A stretch of 16,475 bases of DNA from CAZNDN01 sp964571815 (GCA_964571815.1 CAZNDN010000092.1:1-16475); one strand, 5' to 3'; positions 7,594-14,925 are shown, counted from the stretch's first letter. The notes: generated by a model not told the origin, from the letters alone. Numbers and translations are program-made.

Positions 7594-8859
7594 ATGTCTC
7601 GTAGTGCTTTGATTCCCTTATTGGCCGTGCTCGCAACGATTTCCGTTGTTGCTCAAGACATCCTTCCCGGATCCCGCGATCCCTGGGAGTGGCCTTTTGA
7701 CCGTGCATCGATATGGAATATGCCGATCGGCAGTGAGGCGGAATACAAGGACGCCGGTTTTGAGGCGGCCGGACACGTGGGAGTGGATATTCAGATTATT
7801 CTGGAGCTTGACGAAAGCGATCCACTGCACCAGGCTCGTCTCTCCACCGGCTTTGGCCCCGGCCGCTGCGACAGCACCGGGATTATCGATTTCTATCTGC
7901 CTCTTCCCGACACCTGGATCGTGCCCGATGCCGGGAACAGCCCCTACGGTCGCACACCCAACAGCAACTACGCTTTTCGCATGTCCGGCGCGCGGTCGGA
8001 CACGGTTCACGAAGGGTGCAGGATCGCGCGGTGTGAGGAAGGCGGACCCTTTTACATTCCCGACTGGATGAAGTGGCCCAATAACCGTAAGTTTCAGAGT
8101 ATCACCGGCGACGGTATGAGCGGCGGCGGGCAGGGCGCCACCGGTATGTCTTCACTCGGGGGCACACTGCGAAAGGGAGAGCTGGTGGGTGACGAACCCA
8201 TCCGTCATGCCGTGAAAATCAGCCCCTGGGCCGAGAAATACTGCCACTACTCCGAAGATATTCCCGGCTGGAAGTGGCCGGCGAAGCGGGCCGACGGCTA
8301 CGCGCCGGATCGGTACAACCGCGACGGCGATCCCGATATTCTCATGGGATCGCTCTTCGCCGTACCGCCCGATGTGACCGAGGGGTCGCTGGACCTTGCC
8401 ACCGAACCGGGAAAGAAGCTTTTCTTCACGTTGCGGAACTACGGTGCGTATTTCACCGAAGACGCCGCGTGGGATACCTGGGATCTGATCGTGGAGCGCG
8501 ATGCCGAGATAGCGTTTGAGGAGAAGTATGGTTTTTCCATGAAGAGCGACACATGGAAGGCCGATCTCAACAAGCTCATGCAGGCGCTGCACGTGGTTAC
8601 CAACAACGGTCCGGATCGTATCGGCGGCGGAGGCACGCCGTTGCAGCCACTGGCGCCGGATTTCGGTGACGGCGCCACCGGCGTGGAACCCGGATGTGTG
8701 CTTTCAGTACCGGCCCCACAGCGAACGGCTCGTAGGCCGGCTGCGGCCTATGATCTCTTCGGAAGACGGGTCGGCAACCAGAGGGGATCCCCCGGGGTGC
8801 GCCTGGTCGTCTCCTCCTCGGGGCCGGTGGTGCGGAAGCTCTCGGTGGACGACCATTGA
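7594..8859 (+). CDS. Secreted protein of unknown function (WNMPIGS family) with C-terminal tail
   Basis: 421 residues; a clear signal peptide (ALIPLLAVLATISVVA, cleavage about residue 20-21) and no further membrane segment. The mature part begins DPWEWPFDRASIWNMPIGS (29-47), a motif I associate with uncharacterised secreted proteins of soil bacteria and fibrobacters. A central block, GDGMSGGGQGATGMSSLGG (172-190), leads to EPIRHAVKI (201-209), and LFFTLRNYGAYFTEDAAWDTW (276-296) follows. These Gly/aromatic-rich blocks suggest a beta-rich, possibly glycan-binding or glycan-cleaving fold, but I do not recognise catalytic residues. The C-terminal 40 residues (AAAYDLFGRRVGNQ ... RKLSVDD) resemble a degenerate sorting tail. 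Lying between a pectate-lyase remnant and a glycoside hydrolase, a role in polysaccharide breakdown is a reasonable guess only. AAAGGG about ten bases upstream is the only ribosome-site candidate. Confidence 0.8.
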   Translation: MSRSALIPLLAVLATISVVAQDILPGSRDPWEWPFDRASIWNMPIGSEAEYKDAGFEAAGHVGVDIQIILELDESDPLHQARLSTGFGPGRCDSTGIIDFYLPLPDTWIVPDAGNSPYGRTPNSNYAFRMSGARSDTVHEGCRIARCEEGGPFYIPDWMKWPNNRKFQSITGDGMSGGGQGATGMSSLGGTLRKGELVGDEPIRHAVKISPWAEKYCHYSEDIPGWKWPAKRADGYAPDRYNRDGDPDILMGSLFAVPPDVTEGSLDLATEPGKKLFFTLRNYGAYFTEDAAWDTWDLIVERDAEIAFEEKYGFSMKSDTWKADLNKLMQALHVVTNNGPDRIGGGGTPLQPLAPDFGDGATGVEPGCVLSVPAPQRTARRPAAAYDLFGRRVGNQRGSPGVRLVVSSSGPVVRKLSVDDH

Positions 8860-8909
8860 AAGGGTGACGAGCCTTCTATTCACGGATCCTTCGTGAAGGG
8901 ATACGTGGA

Positions 8910-8966
8910 TTCAGGTATATTCAGAGACAAAGAGCGAGATTCAGGCAATGCATGTGATTACCTGAA
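8910..8966. promoter_or_regulatory. Inverted and direct TTCAGG repeats in the leader of the glycoside hydrolase gene
   Basis: TTCAGGTA (8910-8917) and TACCTGAA (8959-8966) form an exact 8-base inverted repeat, with a third TTCAGG copy at 8940-8945. Just before, TTCACG (8879-8884) and CGTGAA (8892-8897) form a hairpin with no T-run after it. TATATT at 8916-8921 could be a -10 element, but I see no convincing -35. This could be an operator or an RNA structure; low certainty. Confidence 0.3.
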
Positions 8967-8980
8967 AGGACAGGGGAGGC

Positions 8981-10663
8981 GTGGTGAAGTTTGCCCGGCT
9001 CACAGCCCTCATCGGGTCCGTTCTCACGGCGGTGGCTTCCACGGTCGAGCTTCATCCGGACCGCGGAGTCAGCATGATCTGGTACGGCTCGCAGAACAAC
9101 CTCGACGACCGGGACGGGGTTGTCGCCAATGGACAGATTTTCTACATGTGGCGATGGTTTGAGCCCACCGAAGGAGCCTACGCATTCGACGATCTCGATG
9201 CAAAGCTGAAAGCCGTGCATGAGAAGAACATGAAAGCCACGATTCAGATTAACGGCAACGTGCATCCGGACTATATCTTCGAAGTCGTGCCCTACCTGAA
9301 GGGAAAGGACTATCCCTCGCAGCATGACCATGAAAACGGGTACGGTCCGCCGATGTACTGGCATGCGACCTACAAGGAGAAGTACGAGAACCTGATACGT
9401 GCCCTGGCCGGGCACCTGAAAGCATCGCCCTACCGTGAAACCGTACTGGGAATCAGGCAAAGCTACAACGCCGTGGGCACCGAACACCACTGGATCAGGC
9501 CCGAGGATCGAACCCGGGACAACTGGACGCGTGAATCGGGTGCAACCTGGGGCGGTCCGTGGCCGTGGACCAGTGAGATCGACGAGCAATACTTGACATG
9601 GGTGATTGACGGGTATGTCGAGCACTTCGACCCGCCGTCGGGAATCCCCGTGTTCATGCGGGCAAGCGCGCTCAAGGAAGGCGGTGCGGCGAGCGAGCGG
9701 CATAGAGAGATGGCGGACCGGGGCGAGTTGATGATATTTCACACTTCGTCTGAGCCGCAGCCTCGTGGCGGAAAAGACGCTCAATACCGGGTCTTTGTCG
9801 ATTACTGCAAACCGGGGAAAACCCGGGGATTCATGGAGTCGTGGAGTTCGGCGCGAACAAGCTCCAGCGGCTGGGATTGGACCGGAACCTCCCAGCCCAT
9901 AACGCATCGTCAGTTCAACTACTGGACCCTGCTTGTCGACCTCCATTGCGGAGCATCGTTTCCGGCCATGCGGCCCGAGGATATCGACCGGGCGGGGTGC
10001 CGGCCCGACTACGAATTCGCCGCTCACTACGCGGGCGCCCATCACGATCCCGGAGCATCACCGGGTGCGTGGATTGCCTTCCGCGAAGGAGACTACCTGG
10101 TTGGCGACTATACCTTCCTCATGCAGCGGCAGCAACCCGACCAAAGCGTACCGCTCTACAATGTTGATGATTCCCCTTACGGCCTGTGGGCGCGGAGACT
10201 GCCGGCCGGATCGAGTATGCAGGTTGACATGGACAGCGCCTTTGCCGCGAGTCTCGGCGGCAACAGCGACGTCGCGCTTCGGATTCGCTGCAAAGACACG
10301 AACGGTGGTACATTGGAAACCACCGCGCTGGGCCGGGAGTTCGTGGACGTCATGGGAAATACCGGCTCATGGAAGCTTGCCGGGCACCGTGTGGATATCG
10401 GTGATACAGACCGCCGGATCACGCTGACGGCCCGTGACGGGGATGTGATCGTGCACATGGTCGAAGTGCTTCGGGGAGAACCGGACCCGACCGGACGGCG
10501 CATGGTTGCTCGGGCGCGGAAACGCCTGCCACACGCAACGCCTGTCGTGTATGACGCGGCCGGGCGGAGGCTTTGTGCGGGTCGTTTTCACGGCCGCGGA
10601 ATCGTTGTTGTCAAGGGGAAGCATAACCGCATTCGTATCCTTGCGGCACCCGCGAGGAGGTAG
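8981..10663 (+). CDS. Secreted TIM-barrel glycoside hydrolase with C-terminal sorting-like tail
   Basis: 560 residues with a short signal peptide (KFARLTALIGSVLTAVAS). Residues 27-100 carry the pattern of retaining clan-A-like TIM-barrel glycosidases: FYMWRWFEPTEGAYAFDDLD (54-73), then a strand (MKATIQIN). The likely acid/base is E168 in YNAVGTEHHW and the likely nucleophile E286 in TRGFMESW, which sit where beta-4 and beta-7 carboxylates are expected. I cannot name the GH family; GH42-like or DUF4832-like enzymes are the nearest in style. A beta-domain follows (about 395-500). The last 45 residues (PVVYDAAGRRLCAG, GRGIVVVKG) form a tail like those of its neighbours. GTG 8981 and GTG 8984 are adjacent in-frame starts; the GGGGAGG at 8973-8979 is close to both. 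Presumably cleaves a plant-type polysaccharide outside the cell. Confidence 0.85.
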   Translation: MVKFARLTALIGSVLTAVASTVELHPDRGVSMIWYGSQNNLDDRDGVVANGQIFYMWRWFEPTEGAYAFDDLDAKLKAVHEKNMKATIQINGNVHPDYIFEVVPYLKGKDYPSQHDHENGYGPPMYWHATYKEKYENLIRALAGHLKASPYRETVLGIRQSYNAVGTEHHWIRPEDRTRDNWTRESGATWGGPWPWTSEIDEQYLTWVIDGYVEHFDPPSGIPVFMRASALKEGGAASERHREMADRGELMIFHTSSEPQPRGGKDAQYRVFVDYCKPGKTRGFMESWSSARTSSSGWDWTGTSQPITHRQFNYWTLLVDLHCGASFPAMRPEDIDRAGCRPDYEFAAHYAGAHHDPGASPGAWIAFREGDYLVGDYTFLMQRQQPDQSVPLYNVDDSPYGLWARRLPAGSSMQVDMDSAFAASLGGNSDVALRIRCKDTNGGTLETTALGREFVDVMGNTGSWKLAGHRVDIGDTDRRITLTARDGDVIVHMVEVLRGEPDPTGRRMVARARKRLPHATPVVYDAAGRRLCAGRFHGRGIVVVKGKHNRIRILAAPARR

Positions 10664-10748
10664 ACCCGCTGGAGAGGGAGGTTTAAATGGTGTGGCCGGG
10701 AAATTGTGCGAATCCTTTCATCCGATAGCCCCGGGCTTGACCGGACGG

Positions 10749-10946
10749 TCAGGCGGCGCGCTTTGCAATGAGTTCGCGAACCGACGGAACCAGATCCCTG
10801 GGTATTTCCATTATTGTCTGCGAATCATCTTCGTACGCGGCTTCGTCCTCTGCAACAGCTTCTTCTTCCGTCTGAGATTCGTAGCGCTCAAGTATGCGCT
10901 TGACTCTTTGCTCATCCCAGCCGGGAGGAAGGATTTTCTGTTTCAT
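10749..10946 (-). CDS. Small acidic antitoxin-like partner of the DUF4258 protein
   Basis: 65 residues from ATG 10946, beginning MKQKILPPGWDEQRVKRILE and continuing with a Glu-rich middle (EEEAVAEDEAAYEDD) and an end (IPRDLVPSVRELIAKR). A longer reading frame upstream exists but would overlap the toxin; the ATG at 10946 overlaps the toxin's TGA (ATGA) and has AGAGG 7 bases ahead, so it is the start I choose. The size, the strong net negative charge and the coupling to a DUF4258 gene fit the antitoxin half of a type II pair. The order is toxin first, antitoxin second. The fold is unassigned. It ends 85 bases from the end of the convergent glycoside hydrolase gene. Confidence 0.8.
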   Translation of the reverse strand: MKQKILPPGWDEQRVKRILERYESQTEEEAVAEDEAAYEDDSQTIMEIPRDLVPSVRELIAKRAA

Positions 10947-11233
10947 CGTTTTCCTCTCTTCCGCAATCTTCGTTTGAATGCCGTCAGCGGTTTGCCGCAA
11001 AGTTCATAGGCGGTAATCACAAATGTGCTATCGGAGTCTACATCAGGAACATAGATAACGCGTACATACCTTCCACCCTTTGTTTTTCCAAGAGCAACTC
11101 GTGATCCTTCCCTTCCGGATCTGTCTTCACCGGGGCACAGGAGAATCTCTTCAACTTCCTCTTCCGACACACCAAGTTTGGTGATGTGCGGAGCGCCTGT
11201 TTCTGGGTCTTCATAAAACCGAAGGTTCGGCAC
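10943..11233 (-). CDS. DUF4258-type RelE/BrnT-like toxin
   Basis: 96 residues reading RFYEDPETGAPHITKLGVSEEEVEEIL, then REGSRVALGKTKGGRYVRVIYV, then STFVITAYEL and a basic tail (RRLRKRGKR). This is the layout of DUF4258 proteins: His16 in 'PHI..HGV'-like context, a regulated-length helix, and two beta strands (GRYVRVIY, FVITAYEL). They have a small RelE/BrnT-like fold and are usually annotated as putative mRNA-cleaving toxins. The start is a GTG at 11233 without an obvious Shine-Dalgarno, so the exact N-terminus is uncertain, but the similarity begins right there. It is translationally coupled (ATGA) to the acidic protein downstream. Toxicity is inferred from family and arrangement, not shown. 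Confidence 0.8.
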   Translation of the reverse strand: MPNLRFYEDPETGAPHITKLGVSEEEVEEILLCPGEDRSGREGSRVALGKTKGGRYVRVIYVPDVDSDSTFVITAYELCGKPLTAFKRRLRKRGKR

Positions 11234-11631
11234 GAGTCTTTCACACCGCCCAATTCATTGCCATGAGAACAAGAACAGTCCTCGTTGTTTGAGTGGGACC
11301 AACAAGAAAATACTCCGTGAATACCGACTCCGACTTTGTCTCGGTCACCTTTGTGTACTGTACATACCGGGACGGACTATGTTTTATATCTTTTCGCAGC
11401 TCCTCTAAGGATAAGAAAATGGGCTGTTTCCACGCCCGAGACGAAAGAATTCGTCTCTGCTCGTGAGTAGTGCGCCGGAGTTTTTCGAAAGAGGAGGGAA
11501 AGCGGTGCGGGCCGCGAAGCAAGACAAGGATTGCATTCTGATGCGGCGGAACGCGGTTTGGGGAAGAGGGTGTTTGAAGCATCTTTAGACACCAGGGGTT
11601 GTTACATCAGGTTTGTCGCACGAAGGAACGC
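11234..11631. other. Gene-free stretch with repeat-like character
   Basis: About 400 bases between the divergent DUF4258 and MNT genes. Open frames exist on the minus strand (for example 11241-11582) but show no recognisable domain, no ribosome site and no signal, and the frame that is open changes along the stretch. The composition is flatter than in the flanking genes. It contains a perfect hairpin at 11438-11457. The promoters of both neighbouring genes should lie here, but I could not single out a convincing pair. It could be an interspersed non-coding repeat; see findings. Confidence 0.4.
11438..11457. repeat. Perfect 8-base hairpin
   Basis: GAGACGAA (11438-11445), loop AGAA, TTCGTCTC (11450-11457). 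There is no T-run on either side, so it is not a standard terminator. It could be a structural element of a repeat or an operator. Confidence 0.6.
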
Positions 11632-11940
11632 ATGCGAGTCGACGCAATACAGAGTATCAAAGCTGCCTTGTCGACTGTCGAGCACGACAGGTGTATACTG
11701 TTCGGATCACGCGCCCGAGGCGATGCGGGTGGTAGCAGCGATTACGATCTGATGATTATTGTCGGAAGACCATGTTCTCAATCCGAGAAGCTTGCCGTGG
11801 CCAATCGTATTCGATCATTCCTTGCCGAACGTCTTATCAATGCAGATGTGATTGTAAAGTCGTCCGATGAAGTTGAATGCTATAAGGAGTTGAGCGGGAG
11901 CATTGTGCGCAATGCATTGTCGGAAGGCGTGACGATATGA
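11632..11940 (+). CDS. mntA: MNT-type minimal nucleotidyltransferase (MntA-like antitoxin)
   Basis: 102 residues from ATG 11632, with AAGGA five bases ahead; an upstream start (11599) lacks such a site. The signature G25-S26-x10-D37-x-D39 (GSRARGDAGGSSDYDL) is the exact GSx10DxD motif of minimal nucleotidyltransferases, and D72 in INADVIV fits the third metal-binding acid. In MntA/HepT systems this enzyme transfers AMP groups to a tyrosine of the HEPN RNase toxin and thereby silences it. The gene ends in ATGA, overlapping the next start as in intact pairs, but that next gene is only a stump. The catalytic residues are all present, so the antitoxin seems intact without a target. Confidence 0.85.
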   Translation: MRVDAIQSIKAALSTVEHDRCILFGSRARGDAGGSSDYDLMIIVGRPCSQSEKLAVANRIRSFLAERLINADVIVKSSDEVECYKELSGSIVRNALSEGVTI

Positions 11941-12050
11941 GCCGGGAGAAGGACAGCGCCAGGAAGACGTTTGTTGTGAAGAAACTGGACATGCAGCTAC
12001 ACTCCTCCGAACGCCCGGGCAGCTCCGCGACTCAGGAATCCAACCCGTAG
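11937..12050 (+). pseudogene. Stump of a HEPN-type toxin gene (HepT-like)
   Basis: Starting at the coupled ATG 11937, the frame begins MSREKDSAR, a plausible HEPN-protein opening, then runs through KTFVVKKLDMQLHSSERPGS to a TAG at 12048-12050, only 37 residues. HepT proteins are normally about 110-145 residues with an R-x4-6-H motif and a nearby Tyr; none of this is present here, nor did I find it in other frames up to 12253. The identification rests on position (directly after, and overlapping, an MNT gene) and on the first nine residues. It could instead be an unrelated tiny frame. The rest of 12051-12253 shows no gene. Confidence 0.5.
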
Positions 12051-12253
12051 AAAAGCCCCGAGTGGGTTCCAGGCGGTATTCGAACCCGCACGTGCTTTCC
12101 TTGAAACGGGTCGCACAGTCTATCGTGCATTTCGTCTTTGCAGGATCCTCACTGCCGGACAAATTCGGCTTCTCATCGACCTCAGAGCGTACGAATGTAT
12201 TTTGGCCCCGTGGAAATATTCCTGATGCATGACTCCAGGCAGAGGATACCGGC

Positions 12254-12588
12254 ATGTCGAAGATTCTTGTGATGTATCATTCGGAGGGCGGGGCCACGAA
12301 AAAGATGGCCGGGCTGGTGGCTGAGGGAGCGGGGGAGGTTGACGGTACGGATGTTCGTCTGAAGTCGGTCGACGAGGTATCGGCGGATGATATCCGGTGG
12401 TGCGACGGTGTGGCGTGCGGTTCGCCTACGTACCTGGGGATTGTGTCGTGGCGGATGAAGAAGTGGTGGGACGAGCACGTGGGAGGGTTGTGGGGCAAGG
12501 TCGGCGGCAAGATCGGCTGCGCGTTTTCGTCGGCCGGCGGGTGGGGCGGAGGCGCGGAACTGACCTGCCAGTCGATTCTGAACATGCT
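12254..12588 (+). CDS. Flavodoxin-like FMN protein, cut by assembly gap
   Basis: The first 111 residues are a flavodoxin/WrbA-type fold: strand 1 MSKILVMYHSEGGATKKMA holds the phosphate-binding loop (HSEGGATKK, 9-17), CGSPTYLGIVSWRMKKW (55-71) is the second FMN loop, and FSSAGGWGGGAE (91-102) the third. Such proteins bind FMN and carry out electron transfer or quinone reduction in the cytoplasm. The gene runs into the N stretch at 12589. Beyond it, 12689-12730 reads EKVTGQATRRKEE and a stop, which could be this protein's last residues, giving a whole gene of normal size if the gap is about 100-150 bases. There is only a weak ribosome site (AGAGGA at 12241-12246). Confidence 0.85.
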
Positions 12589-12688
12589 NNNNNNNNNNNN
12601 NNNNNNNNNNNNNNNNNNNNNNNNNNNNNNNNNNNNNNNNNNNNNNNNNNNNNNNNNNNNNNNNNNNNNNNNNNNNNNNNNNNNNNNN
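12589..12688. other. Assembly gap (100 Ns)
   Basis: Exactly 100 Ns, the conventional placeholder for a gap of unknown size. The true distance and the reading frame across it are not known. The 42 bases after it, up to the TGA at 12728-12730, may be the 3' end of the flavodoxin-like gene. Confidence 0.98.
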
Positions 12689-12735
12689 GAAAAAGTAACC
12701 GGGCAGGCCACTCGACGCAAAGAGGAGTGAAGAAT

Positions 12736-13671
12736 ATGAACCTCGGCGATCTCCCTGCCGCTCTGGTCGACTACCGTGTCGTGCTCCGGCCCGACAAGGA
12801 CGTCGACCAGTGGTGGGCCGGGGCGCCGTCGGTAGTGGTGACGCCTGAGGGAACGTTCTACCTGGCTGCGCGCATGCGTGAAGCGCATTCACCGCGGGGG
12901 AGGCGTGGGTATGAGATCAGGATTCTGCGGAGCACCGACGGCATTCACTTCTCCGCGATACGTCACATCCGGCGCGAGGATGCCGGTCTGGCCGGTTTCG
13001 AACGCCCGTGCCTCCGAATCGATCCCGCCACGAATCGGTACAAGCTTTTGTGCTGCGCGCCGGGCGGGGAGGGGTGGGAAGTGATCGGGTTCGACGATGT
13101 CGATCATCCCGAGGCGTTCGACCCCCGGACAGTGCAAACGGTGCTGAGGGCCGGGGACGCGGGCGGCGTGGCCGCGCATGTCAACGACTACAAGGACCCG
13201 GTGGTCCTGTGGGCCGAAGGGCAGTGGCACCTGTTCCTGATTGCGGCCGACAAGCTGGAACGCATACGGCATTTCATTTCGCCGGACTACCGGACGTGGA
13301 GGCCGCTCGGCGCGGATCCCATGATGGAAAACGCCGGGTGGCACAACTACTACACGCGGCCGGCAAGTGTTCTTCCGCTGGCGGTGGGGTATCTGTTTGT
13401 GTACGAGGGCTCCAATGTCAACTGGAACGATCCCGCTTACAATATTGCAACCGGAATCGGTTATTCTCCCGACCTTCGGAAGGTGATTGATTTGACTCCC
13501 GAGAAACCTCTTCTCACGAGCGCCACGCCCGGAGAGTACCACACGTGGCGATACTCGGAATGGGTGCACTGGAGAGGTCGACTGTACGTGTATTTCGAGG
13601 CGGCTTGTCCGAACAACACCAACGAGATCAGGGTTGCGGTCGTTGAGCCTGGTGAGTTCCGGGGGCGGTAG
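12736..13671 (+). CDS. Cytoplasmic five-bladed-propeller glycosidase (GH43/GH32/GH130-like)
   Basis: 311 residues without a signal peptide. The start is ATG 12736, eight bases after AGAGGAG. The protein has the repeating blade pattern of the GH32/43/62/68/130 beta-propeller superfamily: WWAGAPSVVVTPEGTFYLAARM (27-47), YEIRILRSTDGIHF (59-72), FERPCLRIDPATNRYKLLCC (88-107), VNDYKDPVVLWAEGQWHLF (149-167), YRTWRPLG, YLFVYEGSN (219-227) and WRGRLYVYFEAA (269-280). Candidate catalytic acids are E89 in the FERP motif, D154 in the YKDP motif and E224; E278 is another conserved-looking acid. The DP and ERP motifs recall GH43 and GH130, but I cannot choose a family. It probably acts on small sugars taken up after secreted enzymes have cut polymers. 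It may be co-transcribed with the flavodoxin-like gene. Confidence 0.85.
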   Translation: MNLGDLPAALVDYRVVLRPDKDVDQWWAGAPSVVVTPEGTFYLAARMREAHSPRGRRGYEIRILRSTDGIHFSAIRHIRREDAGLAGFERPCLRIDPATNRYKLLCCAPGGEGWEVIGFDDVDHPEAFDPRTVQTVLRAGDAGGVAAHVNDYKDPVVLWAEGQWHLFLIAADKLERIRHFISPDYRTWRPLGADPMMENAGWHNYYTRPASVLPLAVGYLFVYEGSNVNWNDPAYNIATGIGYSPDLRKVIDLTPEKPLLTSATPGEYHTWRYSEWVHWRGRLYVYFEAACPNNTNEIRVAVVEPGEFRGR

Positions 13672-13749
13672 GTCTCAACCGGGGGACCCGCAAAGGAAAC
13701 GCTTCTACTAGTGCGCCCCGTGGGGGGCTGCCGCGGGACGATGACGTTT

Positions 13750-14919
13750 TCACCCTGTGTTCTGGAACCCCAGCTCACGCAGGCCGTCCTGCCAATGCAG
13801 GCAGAGGACGTTATCCATTCTTTTGCGGGTTTTGTCTCGGCTGAAACAGAGCGCCTCGCACCCGGGGAAGTCGGGAGCGAACCGGTTGAGGGTCTTGACA
13901 TCTCTGTCGGTAACCGAATCGGTGGATTTGATTTCCAGCAACACGGTTGACTGCCCGGGCCGATCGATAATCAGGTCGATTTCAGCTCCCGAAGGGGCGC
14001 TGAGATAGGAGGTCTGCCAATCCGGGAAAAGATATTGAGAAAGCCGCAGGATTTCGAGTACGACAAAGTGCTCGAACGCATCGCCGAAGGCGTACGTTCT
14101 TTCCACCAGCTTGACGGTCAGCGTTCTTTCCAGGGCCCGTTTCACGCCGGTATCGAAGAAGTAGAACTTGGGATTCTTCCTCTGTCTCTTCCGAACCGAC
14201 TCATGATATGCGGGGATGATATACCCGACAAGCGTGTCCTGCAGAATAGAGAAATACGAAATGACCGTTCCGGTATCGACGCCGACATCCTGGGCGATTT
14301 TTGAGTAGTTGATGATCCTGCCGTTCGATTGCGCGGCAATTTCAAGGAATTGGCGGAAGGGGTCGAGTTTGCGCAGTATCTGCTCTTCCTGGATTTCTTC
14401 CTTCAGGTAGGTAAGGGCATAGCTTCGAAGGTAATTCTGCTTGCGGGCGTCGGAGTCGAGATGACTGATTGCCGGGAGTGTGCCCCACTGCAGAGCATCC
14501 GGCAGATCGAATCGTTCCCCCAGTTCCAGGCTGGTAAAAGGATGCAATGTCTGCACAAACGCACGGCCCGCAAGAAGGTTTGAGGCGCCTCGTTTCAGCT
14601 TCCGGCTGCTCGATCCTGTCAGGATGAACACAAACTTTCGTGATTCGATGAGTCTGTGAACAACGTTGAGCAACCGGGGCGCCTTCTGGACTTCATCGAT
14701 TACTATGGTAGAAACGGCGTCCGGCAGGGCAAGGACACGCTCCTCGAGCAACGACGGCTGCCTCGAAAGACTGTCCTCTTCGGATGGATCGAGCAAATCG
14801 ATGAACAGCGCTCTGCCATCCGAAAACAAGGAGTGCAGAAGCGTAGTTTTTCCCGTCCCGCGTGCGCCAAACAGGAAATGACTGTCGCGGGTTTCCAGAG
14901 TGAGTATGCGTTCTATCAT
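13750..14919 (-). CDS. AAA+ ATPase with DUF4143 and nuclease-like C-terminus
   Basis: 389 residues from ATG 14919. The frame is open further upstream, but the family opening (MIERILTL..R) and the promoter position argue for this start. Walker A is GARGTGKTT (18-26), Walker B TIVIDEVQ (71-78), and LTGSSSRKLKRGASNLLAGRA (100-120) is the sensor and following region typical of the family. DUF4143 occupies about 165-330. The segment GAEIDLIID (311-319) followed by LLEIKS (327-332) is the D...ExK pattern of PD-(D/E)xK nuclease folds. Proteins of this kind are common in Bacteria and Archaea, often in variable regions; their biological role is unsettled, with proposals around defence or mobile DNA. 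It is convergent with the glycosidase gene, 78 bases apart, and stands alone. Confidence 0.93.
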   Translation of the reverse strand: MIERILTLETRDSHFLFGARGTGKTTLLHSLFSDGRALFIDLLDPSEEDSLSRQPSLLEERVLALPDAVSTIVIDEVQKAPRLLNVVHRLIESRKFVFILTGSSSRKLKRGASNLLAGRAFVQTLHPFTSLELGERFDLPDALQWGTLPAISHLDSDARKQNYLRSYALTYLKEEIQEEQILRKLDPFRQFLEIAAQSNGRIINYSKIAQDVGVDTGTVISYFSILQDTLVGYIIPAYHESVRKRQRKNPKFYFFDTGVKRALERTLTVKLVERTYAFGDAFEHFVVLEILRLSQYLFPDWQTSYLSAPSGAEIDLIIDRPGQSTVLLEIKSTDSVTDRDVKTLNRFAPDFPGCEALCFSRDKTRKRMDNVLCLHWQDGLRELGFQNTG

Positions 14920-14925
14920 GCATAG

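Noticed and set aside
8879..8897. Hairpin TTCACG/CGTGAA as a terminator
   Set aside because: No T-run follows and the next gene is on the same strand close by; reported only as part of the structured leader.
8921..10045. Minus-strand open frame of 374 codons
   Set aside because: Fully antisense to the glycoside hydrolase, which has signal peptide, catalytic-type motifs and a tail.
11241..11582. Minus-strand open frame of 113 codons upstream of the DUF4258 gene
   Set aside because: No ribosome site, no known motif, and the neighbouring frame is equally open; kept only as a possible part of a repeat.
11815..12255. Minus-strand open frame of 146 codons
   Set aside because: Overlaps the MNT gene in antisense and has no protein-like pattern.
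13705..13740. GC-rich dyad between the convergent glycosidase and ATPase genes as a bidirectional terminator
   Set aside because: The stem is only about five base pairs and lacks T-runs on either side; not strong enough to call.
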